Of a stretch of 49,982 nt of DNA, positions 16,386 through 26,575 are shown piece by piece. Source of the stretch: Candidatus Cryptobacteroides onthequi (GTDB lineage: Bacteria > Bacteroidota > Bacteroidia > Bacteroidales > UBA932); NCBI GenBank assembly GCA_018066125.1, contig JAGHSA010000002.1, positions 1-49,982 on the forward strand, written 5' to 3'. How positions within the stretch are numbered: the stretch's first letter is position 1; every line of letters starts with the position of its first letter. Under the pieces are notes generated by a model. The model ran no database searches, was not told where the DNA came from, and worked only from the letters and a program-made list of their open reading frames with translations. A program made the translations under genes and the position numbers.

Positions 16386-18802
16386 TGAACAGAGAATTCG
16401 GCTATTTTGACGACGCCTCGAGAGAGTACGTCATCACTGATCCAAAGACCCCATGGCCTTGGATCAATTATCTCGGAAGCGAGAGTTTCTTCTCACTGAT
16501 CTCGCAGACAGCCGGCGGCTACAGCTTCTGCCGCGATGCGAAGTTCAGGAGAATCACAAGATACCGCTACAACAACGTCCCTATGGACAACGGCGGAAGG
16601 TATTTCTATATCCATGAAAACGGCAAGGTCTGGTCTCCGTCATGGAAGCCATGCAAGACCGACCTCGACTCGTACGAATGCCGCCACGGCATGGGGTACA
16701 CACGTATCAGAGGAGAGAAAGACGGAATCGCAGCAGATGTCCTGTTCTTCGTCCCGCTTCACGATTGGTGCGAGATCCAGAAAGTCAGGATTGCCAACCA
16801 TTCGGACAGCAGCCGCAGTCTGACCCTGTTTTCATTTGAAGAATGGTGTCTGTGGAATGCAGAGACCGACATGGAGAACTTCCAGCGCAACTTCTCGACA
16901 GGTGAAGTCGAGATCGAGGGATCTGCCATCTACCACAAGACCGAGTATAAGGAGAGACGCAACCACTATGCGTTCTACACGGTAAACGCCCCGATAGCAG
17001 GATTCGACACAGATCGCGAAAGTTTCATCGGACTGTACAATGGCTTTGAGGCTCCTCAGTGCGTCATGGCCGGCAGGTCCTCAGGAAGTATCGCCCATGG
17101 ATGGAGTCCAGTGGCATCCCACAGCATAGAGATCACTCTTGCCCCGGGCGAGAGCAGGGACTTCGTATTCCTCCTCGGTTATGTCGAAAACCCTCAGGAT
17201 GAGAAATTCAATGCAGACGGCACCATCAACAAGATACGCGCACATGAGCTCATGTCGAAGTATGACACAAGTGCAAAGGTCGACGAGGCATTCGCGGCTC
17301 TGGGAGAATACTGGAACAGACTGCTCGGCCGCTTTGAATTGAAGTCTTCTGAAGCGAGACTGGACAGGATGGTGAATATATGGAACCAGTATCAGTGCAT
17401 GGTCACCTTCAACATGTCCAGAAGCGCATCCTTCTTCGAGAGCGGCATCGGCCGCGGAATGGGTTTCCGCGACTCCAACCAGGATCTGGTGGGATTCGTG
17501 CATCAGATACCGGAAAGGGCACGCGAAAGGATCATCGACATAGCATCCACTCAGTTCCCTGATGGAGGATGCTACCACCAGTATCAGCCTCTTACGAAGC
17601 GTGGCAACAACGGCATCGGCGGCGGCTTCAATGACGACCCGCTCTGGCTCATCTTCGGTACCGTGGCATATCTCAAAGAGACAGGAGATTTCAGTATCCT
17701 GGATGAGGCCGTGCCGTTCGACAATGTAGAAGGCTCCGAAGTCAGCCTGATGGAGCACCTCAAGGTGTCATTCGACCATGTGACGGCCAATCTCGGACCT
17801 CACGGTCTCCCGCTCATAGGTCGTGCCGACTGGAACGACTGCCTCAATCTCAACTGCTTCTCAAACGACCCCAACGAGTCATTCCAGACCACTGAGAACA
17901 AGACCGAGGGAAGCAAGGCCGAATCTCTGATGATCGCAGGACAGTTCGTGTTCTGCGGACGCCAGTACAGCGAGCTGTGCCGTCATCTCGGCATGGATGC
18001 TGAGGCTGAAAGAGCCGAGGCTGCTGTAGCGGATATGGAAGAGGCTGTGAAGAAGTACGGATGGGACGGAGAGTGGTACCTGCGTGCATACGACTATTTC
18101 GGCAACAAGATCGGAAGCGAGGAGAACGAGGAAGGCAAGATCTTCATCGAGTCCCAGGGCTGGTGCACCATGGCCGGGATCGGCAGAGACGAAGGCATGG
18201 TCGCAAAGGCTCTCGACTCGGTCAAAGAGAGGCTTGACAGCGAGCACGGCATAGTTCTCAACAACCCTGCATTCACACGCTACTACATCGAATACGGCGA
18301 AATCTCGTCATACCCTGCGGGCTACAAGGAGAATGCAGGCATCTTCTGCCACAACAATCCCTGGGTCATCATCGGCGAGGTACTTGCCGGCCGCAATGAG
18401 GATGCATGGGAGCATTACTGCAAGATCTGTCCTTCATTCACAAAGGACCAGGCACTCCACAAAGTGGAGCCGTACGTCTACTGTCAGATGGTAGCCGGCA
18501 AGGATGCCGCAAAGCCGGGAGAAGGCAAGAACAGCTGGCTCACAGGCACAGCAGCATGGAACTGGTACACCGTAAGCCAGTTCATTCTCGGCATAAAGCC
18601 GGAATACGACGGTCTCTCGATAGCACCGGCTCTTCCTGAGAGCATGGACGGATTCAGGGTGCACCGCTCATTCAGGGATGCAGAGTATGACATCACTGTC
18701 AGACGCACAGGAACTCACGGGCTGCAGCTGGATGGTGTGGAGATGGAAGGAAACCTGGTGCCATACGCACCTGGAAGGCATGACGTTAAATATACATTAT
18801 AG
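16382..18802 (+). CDS. GH94 cellobiose phosphorylase
   Basis: Cytoplasmic enzyme of 806 residues that converts cellobiose plus phosphate to glucose 1-phosphate and glucose. It is close along its length to the Cellulomonas gilvus enzyme as I recall it: [80 protein letters not shown]. The catalytic Asp lies in [13 protein letters not shown] (Asp486 by this numbering; Asp490 of C. gilvus by memory). The start at 16382 is chosen because its ATG overlaps the GH5_2 stop as ATGA and begins just before the conserved FGYFDD; the ATG at 16349 lies deep in GH5_2. Laminaribiose or cellodextrin specificity is less likely given this similarity. Confidence 0.95.
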   Translation: MMNREFGYFDDASREYVITDPKTPWPWINYLGSESFFSLISQTAGGYSFCRDAKFRRITRYRYNNVPMDNGGRYFYIHENGKVWSPSWKPCKTDLDSYECRHGMGYTRIRGEKDGIAADVLFFVPLHDWCEIQKVRIANHSDSSRSLTLFSFEEWCLWNAETDMENFQRNFSTGEVEIEGSAIYHKTEYKERRNHYAFYTVNAPIAGFDTDRESFIGLYNGFEAPQCVMAGRSSGSIAHGWSPVASHSIEITLAPGESRDFVFLLGYVENPQDEKFNADGTINKIRAHELMSKYDTSAKVDEAFAALGEYWNRLLGRFELKSSEARLDRMVNIWNQYQCMVTFNMSRSASFFESGIGRGMGFRDSNQDLVGFVHQIPERARERIIDIASTQFPDGGCYHQYQPLTKRGNNGIGGGFNDDPLWLIFGTVAYLKETGDFSILDEAVPFDNVEGSEVSLMEHLKVSFDHVTANLGPHGLPLIGRADWNDCLNLNCFSNDPNESFQTTENKTEGSKAESLMIAGQFVFCGRQYSELCRHLGMDAEAERAEAAVADMEEAVKKYGWDGEWYLRAYDYFGNKIGSEENEEGKIFIESQGWCTMAGIGRDEGMVAKALDSVKERLDSEHGIVLNNPAFTRYYIEYGEISSYPAGYKENAGIFCHNNPWVIIGEVLAGRNEDAWEHYCKICPSFTKDQALHKVEPYVYCQMVAGKDAAKPGEGKNSWLTGTAAWNWYTVSQFILGIKPEYDGLSIAPALPESMDGFRVHRSFRDAEYDITVRRTGTHGLQLDGVEMEGNLVPYAPGRHDVKYTL

Positions 18803-18803
18803 A

Positions 18804-21140
18804 ATGAAAAAGATATTTGAAACAACAGCGCTTGCTGCATCAGCCATGCTCTGCATCGCCTGCTCAGGAAGCATCGGCAGCCAGAGCTTCATGAGTGATG
18901 CCGAGATCGAGAAGAAAGTCGAAAAGACACTTGCCGGCATGTCGCTTGAGGAGAAGATAGGTCAGATGACTCAGATCAACCTCACTGTTCTCGGCAGCTG
19001 GCAGAACGGAGATTTCGTGCTTGACGAGAACACACTCGACAATGTACTCATCGACTACAAGGTAGGATCCATTCTCAATGCACCGGACAAAGCGGTCACT
19101 CCACAGAAATGGCATGAGATCATATCCAGGATACAGGAGAAATCCCTCGCAGCCACCGGTATCCCTTGCCTTTACGGCCTTGACCATATTCATGGTTGTA
19201 CATACATAGACGGAGCGACCCTCTTCCCTCAGGATGTCAATGTCGGTGCATCATTCAACACTGAACTTGCACGCAAGGCTGCTGAGATCACAGCCTACGA
19301 GAGCAGGGCATGCAGCGTGCCATACACCTTCTCCCCTACCATCGACCTCACCAGAAGTCAGGCATGGTCACGTGTCTGGGAAAACTTCGGAGAGGACCCT
19401 CTTCTCAACACGAAGATGGGTCTCGCGGCAGTGGAAGGCTACCAGGGAAAGGACTGGAATCATATCGACAATCATCATGTAGCCGTTTCACTCAAGCATT
19501 TCATGGGCTACGGTGCAGCTGTCAGCGGAAAGGACAGGACACCTTCAAGCATTACCCCTCAGGACATGAGGGAAAAGTATTTCGCACCTTACAAGGAGTG
19601 CGCCCTGGCAGGCGCCCTCTCCGTGATGGTCAACTCCGGCAACAATGCCGGAATGCCTTTCCACGCGAACTGCGAATACCTCACCCAATGGCTCAAGGAG
19701 GATCTTGCATGGGATGGTGTGATCATCACCGACTGGGCAGACATCAACAACCTCTACACCCGCGAGAAGATCGCGGCAGACAAGAAGGAAGCGATAATGC
19801 TGGCCATCAACGCCGGCATCGACCTCGCAATGGAGCCTTACAGCTGCGATTTCTGTGATATCCTCAAGGAACTCGTGAACGAAGGCTCAGTCAAGATGAG
19901 CCGTATCGATGACGCTGTGAGACGCATTCTCAGGATGAAGTACCGCCTCGGACTCTTCGATGAGCCAGTCCAGAAACTTGAAGACTACCCGGATTTCGGT
20001 TGCGAAGAATACCATGCAGCCGCTTTCGCTGCTGCCGAGGAATCTATCGTGCTGCTCAAGAATGAAGGCGTGCTTCCTATTGCAGAGGGAAAGAAAATCC
20101 TTGTCACAGGACCTAACGCCAACTCAATGCGCTGCATAAACGGAGGATGGAGCTACAGCTGGCAGGGACATCTTGCAGACAGCTATGCAGGAGAATACAA
20201 TACGGTTTACGAAGCACTCTGTGCTCGTTTCGGAGCGTCTGACGTAAGACTCGAGCAGGGTGTCACCTGGGATGAGACAAGCAACTCGATGGGAGGATGG
20301 GAGGCTGAGAACGAGCCTCAGATCGGCAAGGCTGTTGCAGCTGCAAGGACTGCCGACGTGATCATCGCATGTATTGGTGAGAACAGCTACTGCGAGACTC
20401 CGGGCAACCTTTCAGACCTCAATATCTCAGCCAGCCAGATAGAGCTTGTCAAGGCTCTCGAGGCTACAGGAAAACCTGTCGTGCTTGTTCTCATCGGAGG
20501 ACGTCCGCGCATCATCAACTCCATCGTGCCTGAGGCAAAGGCCGTGGTGGACGCATTCCTTCCTGGGAACTTCGGAGGAGACGCCCTCGCCGCACTGCTT
20601 GCAGGTGACGTCAACTTCTCCGCAAAGATGCCTTATACATATCCAAAGGCTGCCAATTCGCTCATCAACTATGACTACAAGCCTTCGCAGCAGGTATCTA
20701 CCATGGAAGGCGCATACAACTATGCGGCAGACGCATCATCAGAATGGCCATTCGGATACGGCATCAGCTACACAGACTGGACATATACAGACCTGAAGGC
20801 AGAGAAGACCCAGTTCACTGCCGCGGACGTGCTGAAGTTCACTGTGGATGTGACCAACAGCGGCGCAGTTGCAGGCAAGGAGCCTGTACTCCTCTTCAGC
20901 TCTGACCTCGTGGCATCTACCAGTCCGGACATACGCAGACTGCGCGCATTCACAAAGGTTGAGCTCGCAGCGGGACAGAAGACCACAGTGGAATTCGAGA
21001 TCCCTGCAAAAGACCTTGCCTTCGTAGGCTACGACTGCAAGTGGCGTCTTGAAAAGGGTGACTTCACCATACAGATCGGCGACCAGACCGTCACCGTGAC
21101 ATGTACAGAGACAAAGGTCTGGGACACTCCGAACATTTAA
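18804..21140 (+). CDS. GH3 beta-glucosidase lipoprotein
   Basis: Predicted lipoprotein of 778 residues that removes terminal beta-linked glucose. The signal MKKIFETTALAASAMLCIAC has a lipobox-like CIAC, and the start lies one base after the GH94 stop; the longer reading from 18678 is inside GH94. Domain order is usual: TIM barrel (about 45-370) with the nucleophile Asp310 in VIITDWADINN, a second alpha/beta domain (about 400-620), and a fibronectin type III-like C-terminus (about 680-775, with VTNSGAVAGKEPVLLFSS). Its periplasmic or surface site would complement the cytoplasmic phosphorylase route. It is the last gene of the operon, followed by a strong terminator. Confidence 0.93.
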   Translation: MKKIFETTALAASAMLCIACSGSIGSQSFMSDAEIEKKVEKTLAGMSLEEKIGQMTQINLTVLGSWQNGDFVLDENTLDNVLIDYKVGSILNAPDKAVTPQKWHEIISRIQEKSLAATGIPCLYGLDHIHGCTYIDGATLFPQDVNVGASFNTELARKAAEITAYESRACSVPYTFSPTIDLTRSQAWSRVWENFGEDPLLNTKMGLAAVEGYQGKDWNHIDNHHVAVSLKHFMGYGAAVSGKDRTPSSITPQDMREKYFAPYKECALAGALSVMVNSGNNAGMPFHANCEYLTQWLKEDLAWDGVIITDWADINNLYTREKIAADKKEAIMLAINAGIDLAMEPYSCDFCDILKELVNEGSVKMSRIDDAVRRILRMKYRLGLFDEPVQKLEDYPDFGCEEYHAAAFAAAEESIVLLKNEGVLPIAEGKKILVTGPNANSMRCINGGWSYSWQGHLADSYAGEYNTVYEALCARFGASDVRLEQGVTWDETSNSMGGWEAENEPQIGKAVAAARTADVIIACIGENSYCETPGNLSDLNISASQIELVKALEATGKPVVLVLIGGRPRIINSIVPEAKAVVDAFLPGNFGGDALAALLAGDVNFSAKMPYTYPKAANSLINYDYKPSQQVSTMEGAYNYAADASSEWPFGYGISYTDWTYTDLKAEKTQFTAADVLKFTVDVTNSGAVAGKEPVLLFSSDLVASTSPDIRRLRAFTKVELAAGQKTTVEFEIPAKDLAFVGYDCKWRLEKGDFTIQIGDQTVTVTCTETKVWDTPNI

Positions 21141-21156
21141 CCGATGCACATGAAAA

Positions 21157-21190
21157 AGAAAAGCTGACCTGGAGACAGGTCAGCTTTTCT
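21157..21190. terminator. Bidirectional 15-bp hairpin between convergent operons
   Basis: AGAAAAGCTGACCTG (21157-21171) and CAGGTCAGCTTTTCT (21176-21190) are perfect inverted repeats around a GAGA loop. A-rich left and T-rich right flanks make it functional on both strands. It sits between the GH3 stop (21140, plus) and the C45 hydrolase stop (21208, minus). Confidence 0.85.
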
Positions 21191-21207
21191 TATAAAACCG
21201 AATGCGT

Positions 21208-22428
21208 TCAGTTGTCGAAAGCAGCGGAGAGGATGGTCTCGGCGGCAGCGTTGGCTGCAGCGAGCTGCTTGAGGTTCAGATGCCCCTTGCGGCGCCATTT
21301 CTCCAGATATGGGGAATAGACGTCTGTAACCTTCGACTCGAGCGACATCATCTTCTGGGTGATTCCTGTCCCCTCTTTATTCCAGAGCATGTCCCAGCGG
21401 AAATAGAGCTGCTCCGGCTGATCGTCGATATCATACTCGTAAGCTTTGACCTTCAGCTCATATCCGTTGTGGCTTAGAGGAGAAATTCCCTTCTCGTCCG
21501 CACGCATCAGATATGAGATGCCGTCCTGTCCTCCAGCCTCCCACGCCGGCATGGCAGGAGTTGTACCCGGATAGCCAACGATGGTCCACATGGTGGTGAG
21601 CTCAGGATTCTCATCCGGACGCACTCCCTGAATCACGACGCTGCAGGTAGTCTTGAAACGTGTGATGATATCGTGTTCGAATGCCCATTTCCCGTCGAAT
21701 GACGGGTCACGGTAATCGACTCCCGTGAGGCCGTTGGCATAGCTGCGCGCCAGTCTGTCAAAAATGAAGGCAGGTGTCAGCTGACCGGTACGGCACGCAA
21801 TCTCCATCTGGCGGTTAGCCTCCATATAACGTGCATGGCCTTTTCCCTGTTTCATCGGACGGCCGTTGAAGGAGAAGTTGGTGCGCACGATATAGCCCTG
21901 AGGGGCCACCGTGGTGTCATTGACATCGTATTTGAAATACTCGCGGCTGTTGATCTCATAATATGCGGCGTTGCCCTTGGCATCTATGACGCCGTAATTG
22001 GTAGCCACCTTCCATGGCTTCGGCAGGGTGTCGAGGAAATGCTCGAAATCTTCCATGTCGGCGCATACCTTCAGCGCCCGTGCCATGAGTGTGCCGTTCG
22101 CACCGGAAAGCGTGCTGTCCTCAGCCGGAGCGATATTGTATGAGACGGTGTTCATGATGGAGAAGCCCTGGGAATTGGTTCCTATCCATATGCTTTTCTG
22201 CTTGCGGAGGCCGGAATTGACTATGCCCATGTATGAGTAGCACCCGTCCTCAGCCGGGAAATGCGCCATGACGTTCTCAGCGGCTCCAGTATCGCGGTTT
22301 TTCCACATGAGCGGACGCCCGTCAGGTGTGATCCTGCCGGAAATGATGACGCTGGTGCAAGAGATGCCGCGGACCTCGGAGAGAAGCATTGCGGCGGTGA
22401 TGGCCATGAATGTGAATAACTTTTTCAT
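21208..22428 (-). CDS. Secreted C45-type Ntn amidohydrolase (penicillin acyltransferase / choloylglycine-hydrolase-like)
   Basis: Exported protein of 406 residues. The signal peptide ends near residue 20-23, so Cys24 in GISCTSVIISG would be at or near the mature N-terminus, as needed for an N-terminal-nucleophile hydrolase. The stretch TPDGRPLMWKNRDTG is the hallmark of the C45 acyltransferase/amidohydrolase group, and GTNSQGFSIMNT and TNYGVIDAKGNAAYYEINSRE fit the same fold. Such enzymes cleave linear amides, for example N-acyl amino acids or penicillin-like compounds. The bile-salt hydrolase family is a distant relative, but bile salts are not indicated. It is the last gene of the minus-strand SusCD operon, 6 bases after the M14 peptidase. 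Substrate is unknown. Confidence 0.8.
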   Translation of the reverse strand: MKKLFTFMAITAAMLLSEVRGISCTSVIISGRITPDGRPLMWKNRDTGAAENVMAHFPAEDGCYSYMGIVNSGLRKQKSIWIGTNSQGFSIMNTVSYNIAPAEDSTLSGANGTLMARALKVCADMEDFEHFLDTLPKPWKVATNYGVIDAKGNAAYYEINSREYFKYDVNDTTVAPQGYIVRTNFSFNGRPMKQGKGHARYMEANRQMEIACRTGQLTPAFIFDRLARSYANGLTGVDYRDPSFDGKWAFEHDIITRFKTTCSVVIQGVRPDENPELTTMWTIVGYPGTTPAMPAWEAGGQDGISYLMRADEKGISPLSHNGYELKVKAYEYDIDDQPEQLYFRWDMLWNKEGTGITQKMMSLESKVTDVYSPYLEKWRRKGHLNLKQLAAANAAAETILSAAFDN

Positions 22429-22434
22429 CTTGTG

Positions 22435-24927
22435 CTAGAGAAGGTTGCCGTAAAGGATGGCATTTGAATAGATGCGTGAAGTGCCGTACCAGTATGAACG
22501 GAAGTTGAAGTCGTTTGCGAAGAAAATGACCCGTCCCTTGCCCGTCGTCTGGCTAAGGATGGTAGGAGAGCCGTTGATGCGCTCGCGATTGCGTGCCGAG
22601 CAGCATCCGGAAATGTATGCATCGTCGGCATATTTCATGAGGACACTTCCCTTTTCGGTGCTGTAGGTCAACGCTGTCTTCTTGAATACCGGGAGTGAAT
22701 CACCGTCCATGCCCCAGAACAGAGGGCCTTCAGACTTGATCTTGGCCTCAAGGATGACTCCCGCAACGCCTTTGCCGAGGGATGGCTTGAAATCAGCCAG
22801 GCCTGCCTTGCGGAGAGCTGATGACGCACCTTCGCTGGCGATGAGAGTGCCGCCTGCTGCTACCCATTCCCTGATGGCGGTATAGAATCCGCTGCCGAGC
22901 GAATCGGAAGGGGTACCTCCGGCCATGATCATGACGTTGAACTTGCCTAGGTCGGAAGCGTCTGCGATCTTCTGGCAGTCGATCACAGCATGGCTGAAGC
23001 CCATCCGGCGGTCGGCGAGCAGCCACGCCTCGCCCGTGTCAGGCACGCCAAGGCCCTTTCCGGCCAGAATGGCAACATACGGCTTGACTGCAGGTGTAAA
23101 GGCTGCGCTGCCGAGATCATGCTCCTTCATGCGTCCGCTTGAAAGAGAAAGGATGTCGATATTGCTCTCACCGGCCACACCCTGCATGAAAGCGTAGAGC
23201 TCTTCCGGTGTCATGTCCTGCATGGCGACAGGGATCACGGCTGTTCCGGGAGCATAGCATGTCTCCTGCCCGTCATGTACATAGGTGAAGGCTGTCTTTG
23301 CCACTCTGACGGTGAGACCCTTCGAGAGGCATCTGTTGACCGCGTAGTTGGCATAGAAATCGTCTGCAGGGATAAGATATGCCACCCTGGCCTGGCCGCC
23401 GGTCACTGCGCCCTGATGCACAGGTCTTGTCTCTATGCGTGCACCGAGACGCCCTTTTACAGAGCCGAGTTCCTCAGATGACACATTGAAAGCGCACGGG
23501 AATGTCCAGGTAGATATGTCGTAGAAGGTGCTGTCCGCAAATTCGGTATTCTTGTCCCACATGGCCTTGATGACATAGTATTTGTCCTGTTCCATAGGGA
23601 TGACATACGAATCCTCTCTGGACTTGTCTTCATAGACATCGATTCCATGGGTGAGAAGGATATCCACCAGTTCCGCCGCACGGCTCCTGTCCTTTCCTGC
23701 GGAGAAGGCGATGCCTTTGACAGGATCTTTCCTGTAAGCCCTCGCCTGGTCGGTGTAGAACTGGGCCTTGTACTGCAGGAGTTCATCATGGAGACGGCAT
23801 GCGCTCTTGGCCACACTGATACCAGCCACGGTCTGATTGCGGAGGGTATATGGGAAGAGGAGGCTCCCCCATGGGAGCTCGCGTGCATGGCCGTAGGAAC
23901 CGGTCTGTTCGTGAAGGATGCAGACTGAGCCCTGTACGTCGCCATAAGCCGCGCCTTTGCCGATGAAGTAGTCATCATATCCCTCGCGGGAGAAATAGAG
24001 AGAGCCTTTCTGGTCGAGTGCGGCTGCTGTACTGTCGGCTATCATCTGCAGGAGGTCCTGGTTGCGCTGCGGGATGTCCCTGTATGTACGGTTCGCATCT
24101 CCGGGGCTGAAATAGAAGCCCTTGACTGACGAGCCCTGCTCATGCATATCCAGAACCACATCCGGCATCCACCAGCGGTACATCGCCACGCAGTTGCGGC
24201 CTTCCGGATGCTGGACACTGAGCCAGTCGCGGTTGAGATCCGCATAGTAGTGATTGGTCCTGCTGCTTGGCCATGGCTCATTCGCCTGGCGCTGGAGTAC
24301 AGAGGCCACTGTATTGGAGCTTGCGGTGTTGTTTACCCATGCAGAGAAACGGCTCAGGCCGTCAGGATTCTGTCCTGGAGTGATTACCACTATGGTATTC
24401 TCGAGCATCTTGAGAATCTCGGGATCCTTTGAAGCGGTGAAATAGTACGCCTGGATGAGGGCGGCTGCCACTCCCGTGGCTTCGTTGCCATGGATGGAGC
24501 CCATCAGGTCCACTACCACAGGCTCGTCCTCGGCCTTGATGCCGGAGCCTGCCTGACAGAGCTGGAGATGACGCTGCCTGATGCTCTCGAGATTGCGGAT
24601 GTTCTCTTCGGATGAAATGCAGAGCTGCATGTATGTCCTGCCCAGATAGGTCTTGCCGAAGGTCTTGAGAGAAGTTTTCTCCGAAGCCCTGTCAAGAGCC
24701 TGCATATACAGAGTGACGTCCCCCCAGTCCACGAAACGCTGTCCCGGATTGAAGCCCAGGACCTGATATGGAGTAGGAACGGACGGATCGAACACATGAT
24801 TCCCGTCAGGAAGGTAGTAAAGAAGAGATTCCTCTTCGTCCCTGAATGCCGAGCCTGCAGGCTGCGCCTTTATCTGCGCAAAAGACAATGCTGCGAGAAG
24901 CAGCATTGTCATGTAACGTCTTATCAT
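22435..24927 (-). CDS. Secreted M14 zinc carboxypeptidase with C-terminal glutamine-amidotransferase-like domain
   Basis: Exported metallopeptidase of 830 residues. The start at 24927 gives the signal MIRRYMTMLLLAALSFAQIKAQ; the reading frame extends upstream to 25245 but that part lies inside SusD and has no protein-like composition. The M14 zinc site is visible: His146 and Glu149 in GSIHGNEATG and His262 in LDMHEQGS, plus substrate-binding NPDGLSRF and NRDW motifs. The last 300 residues resemble a class I glutamine amidotransferase-like fold (FNVMIMAGGTPSDSLG, EWVAAGGTLIASEGASSAL), found in several Bacteroidetes M14 proteins. It begins 10 bases after the SusD stop and would process peptides for SusCD uptake, which is inferred. 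Confidence 0.87.
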   Translation of the reverse strand: MIRRYMTMLLLAALSFAQIKAQPAGSAFRDEEESLLYYLPDGNHVFDPSVPTPYQVLGFNPGQRFVDWGDVTLYMQALDRASEKTSLKTFGKTYLGRTYMQLCISSEENIRNLESIRQRHLQLCQAGSGIKAEDEPVVVDLMGSIHGNEATGVAAALIQAYYFTASKDPEILKMLENTIVVITPGQNPDGLSRFSAWVNNTASSNTVASVLQRQANEPWPSSRTNHYYADLNRDWLSVQHPEGRNCVAMYRWWMPDVVLDMHEQGSSVKGFYFSPGDANRTYRDIPQRNQDLLQMIADSTAAALDQKGSLYFSREGYDDYFIGKGAAYGDVQGSVCILHEQTGSYGHARELPWGSLLFPYTLRNQTVAGISVAKSACRLHDELLQYKAQFYTDQARAYRKDPVKGIAFSAGKDRSRAAELVDILLTHGIDVYEDKSREDSYVIPMEQDKYYVIKAMWDKNTEFADSTFYDISTWTFPCAFNVSSEELGSVKGRLGARIETRPVHQGAVTGGQARVAYLIPADDFYANYAVNRCLSKGLTVRVAKTAFTYVHDGQETCYAPGTAVIPVAMQDMTPEELYAFMQGVAGESNIDILSLSSGRMKEHDLGSAAFTPAVKPYVAILAGKGLGVPDTGEAWLLADRRMGFSHAVIDCQKIADASDLGKFNVMIMAGGTPSDSLGSGFYTAIREWVAAGGTLIASEGASSALRKAGLADFKPSLGKGVAGVILEAKIKSEGPLFWGMDGDSLPVFKKTALTYSTEKGSVLMKYADDAYISGCCSARNRERINGSPTILSQTTGKGRVIFFANDFNFRSYWYGTSRIYSNAILYGNLL

Positions 24928-24937
24928 GGAAATATGA

Positions 24938-26560
24938 TTAAATAGGGTTCTGTTCACAGAGAGGGTTGTTGTCGATCTCGGAGATCGGGAAGACAAACTG
25001 CCATTCCTTGCTGTCTGCAGGACGGTACCTGTTCTCCTCTCCGATAGGCTGGGTCTCATACATGTTGAAGTTTGACGCCAGCGGGTCGAGGTTGGTAGGA
25101 TTCTTTCCGTTCTTCCAGTTGTTTGCCGCACCACCCTGGTTGTAGCCTGGTCTTGGAGCCGGTCCACGGTCGAGAGGCATGTTGAGACGCTTGAGCTCGA
25201 GGAAGCGGAAGCCCTCACCCCAGAGCTCGACTCTCTTCTGGACAAGGATTTCGTCTATGAGATCCTGACCTGACTTTGTACTCTTCTGATACTGAGGGTC
25301 CCTGTTCTTGGCAAGGAGATAGATGGCATCTCTTGCAGCAGCATCATTGCCTGCACGTGCATAGCCTTCTGCCTCGATGCATATCATCTCAGGAAGTCTC
25401 ATGTATGGAAGATCTGCTGTATAGAGCGCACCGTTGTATGATGCGGACTTGTTGTCTGGATAGTCTACAATGTACTTCTGGCTCATCCACTTGTAGATGT
25501 TCGAATTAGGTGCAAGAGCAAGCTTGGTCTTGTCCATGGTCGGAGCATCCGGAAGCCATACAGACTTTCTCACGTCAGTGTCGCTGATTTTCTCATAGAG
25601 AAGATTGTAGATGGCGCGAGGAGTGTTGTAGTTGTATGAGACGTTGCTGTTTGAGATGTAGCTGTAGAAGTTGCAGAGCTTTACGGTCTCGATGTTCTGG
25701 TCGCCGAGCTTTCCCCAGAGCCACTCAGAACTTGATGCGGTGCAGCATCTTCCCTGCTTGAAATCATAGTAGTGCGAATCAAGAGAGGCGCCTGATGTCT
25801 CTACGACCTTCTTGGCCATCTCTGCAGCCTCAGCCCATCTTCCCTGTGTGAGGAGAACCCTGGCCTTGAAGCCTCTTGCGACATTTACATCGATGTGAGA
25901 CTTGTCGGCTCTTGTGGCTGAAGTGGCTTCAAGAAGCTTGATAGCCTCATCGAGGTCAGCATTGATGGCTTCATACACCTCTTCCACGGTATTTCTCTTC
26001 TTGAGTTCAGTAGAGTTGTCAAGTCTGATGATTACACCGAGCTGGCTGTTGTTCTTGCCCGGATAGTAGCGCTCTGCCCAGAGCTGAACGAGATAGTGAT
26101 GAGCGAAGGCACGGTATGCGAGAGCCTGACCCTTGATGAAGTTCTTGTCTGACTGTGAGCCCTCGACATCATCGATGTTGTCTATGATCTGATTGGCATT
26201 TGTGATGATCTCATAGAACATCTTGAAGGAAAGCTTGTTGACAGTGGCGTCTACATTTCTGTGACGTGTCCACTGGGTATCCGGCTTCCACTGAGCGTTG
26301 TCCTTTGTATATACGAGATCCTCTCCGAGGAAGTCCATCCAGAGCATCACGGTTCCGAAGCCCATGCGGGGAGCTGTACTCTCCTGCTTGTAGAGCAGAC
26401 GATGAATGCCGTTTACAGCCATCATCGCAGTCTCTGTATTCTGGAAGATCTGTCCGGAGTCGACCGCACTTGTTGACTGGGTTTCGAGGAAATCCTCGCT
26501 GCAGGATGTTGCTATTGTGAGTGCTGCCGCAGCAGCTGCCATATATCTGAAAAGTTTCAT
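24938..26560 (-). CDS. SusD/RagB-like lipoprotein of the peptidase locus
   Basis: Surface lipoprotein of 540 residues; signal MKLFRYMAAAAAALTIATSC with lipobox ATSC and then SEDFLETQSTSAVDSGQIFQ, a typical SusD/RagB N-terminus. TPR-like helices (ALAYRAFAHHYLVQLWAERY, ARGFKARVLLTQGRWAEAAEM) and the C-terminal RVELWGEGFRFLELKRLNMPLDR signature follow. It is preceded by a strong Shine-Dalgarno sequence (about 26567-26573) and lies 15 bases after its SusC partner. The neighbours are an M14 peptidase and a C45 amidohydrolase rather than glycosidases, so its ligand may be a peptide or N-acyl amino acid, as in RagAB peptide importers. Confidence 0.94.
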   Translation of the reverse strand: MKLFRYMAAAAAALTIATSCSEDFLETQSTSAVDSGQIFQNTETAMMAVNGIHRLLYKQESTAPRMGFGTVMLWMDFLGEDLVYTKDNAQWKPDTQWTRHRNVDATVNKLSFKMFYEIITNANQIIDNIDDVEGSQSDKNFIKGQALAYRAFAHHYLVQLWAERYYPGKNNSQLGVIIRLDNSTELKKRNTVEEVYEAINADLDEAIKLLEATSATRADKSHIDVNVARGFKARVLLTQGRWAEAAEMAKKVVETSGASLDSHYYDFKQGRCCTASSSEWLWGKLGDQNIETVKLCNFYSYISNSNVSYNYNTPRAIYNLLYEKISDTDVRKSVWLPDAPTMDKTKLALAPNSNIYKWMSQKYIVDYPDNKSASYNGALYTADLPYMRLPEMICIEAEGYARAGNDAAARDAIYLLAKNRDPQYQKSTKSGQDLIDEILVQKRVELWGEGFRFLELKRLNMPLDRGPAPRPGYNQGGAANNWKNGKNPTNLDPLASNFNMYETQPIGEENRYRPADSKEWQFVFPISEIDNNPLCEQNPI

Positions 26561-26575
26561 ATTGTTTCCTCCCGA

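Noticed and set aside
21208..22428. Bile salt hydrolase as the specific call
   Set aside because: The motif TPDGRPLMWKNRDTG and the signal peptide fit the C45 acyltransferase group better; nothing points to bile salts.
24928..25245. N-terminal extension of the M14 reading frame
   Set aside because: It lies inside SusD in another frame, is rich in Ser/Arg without protein-like pattern, and the signal peptide begins at 24927.
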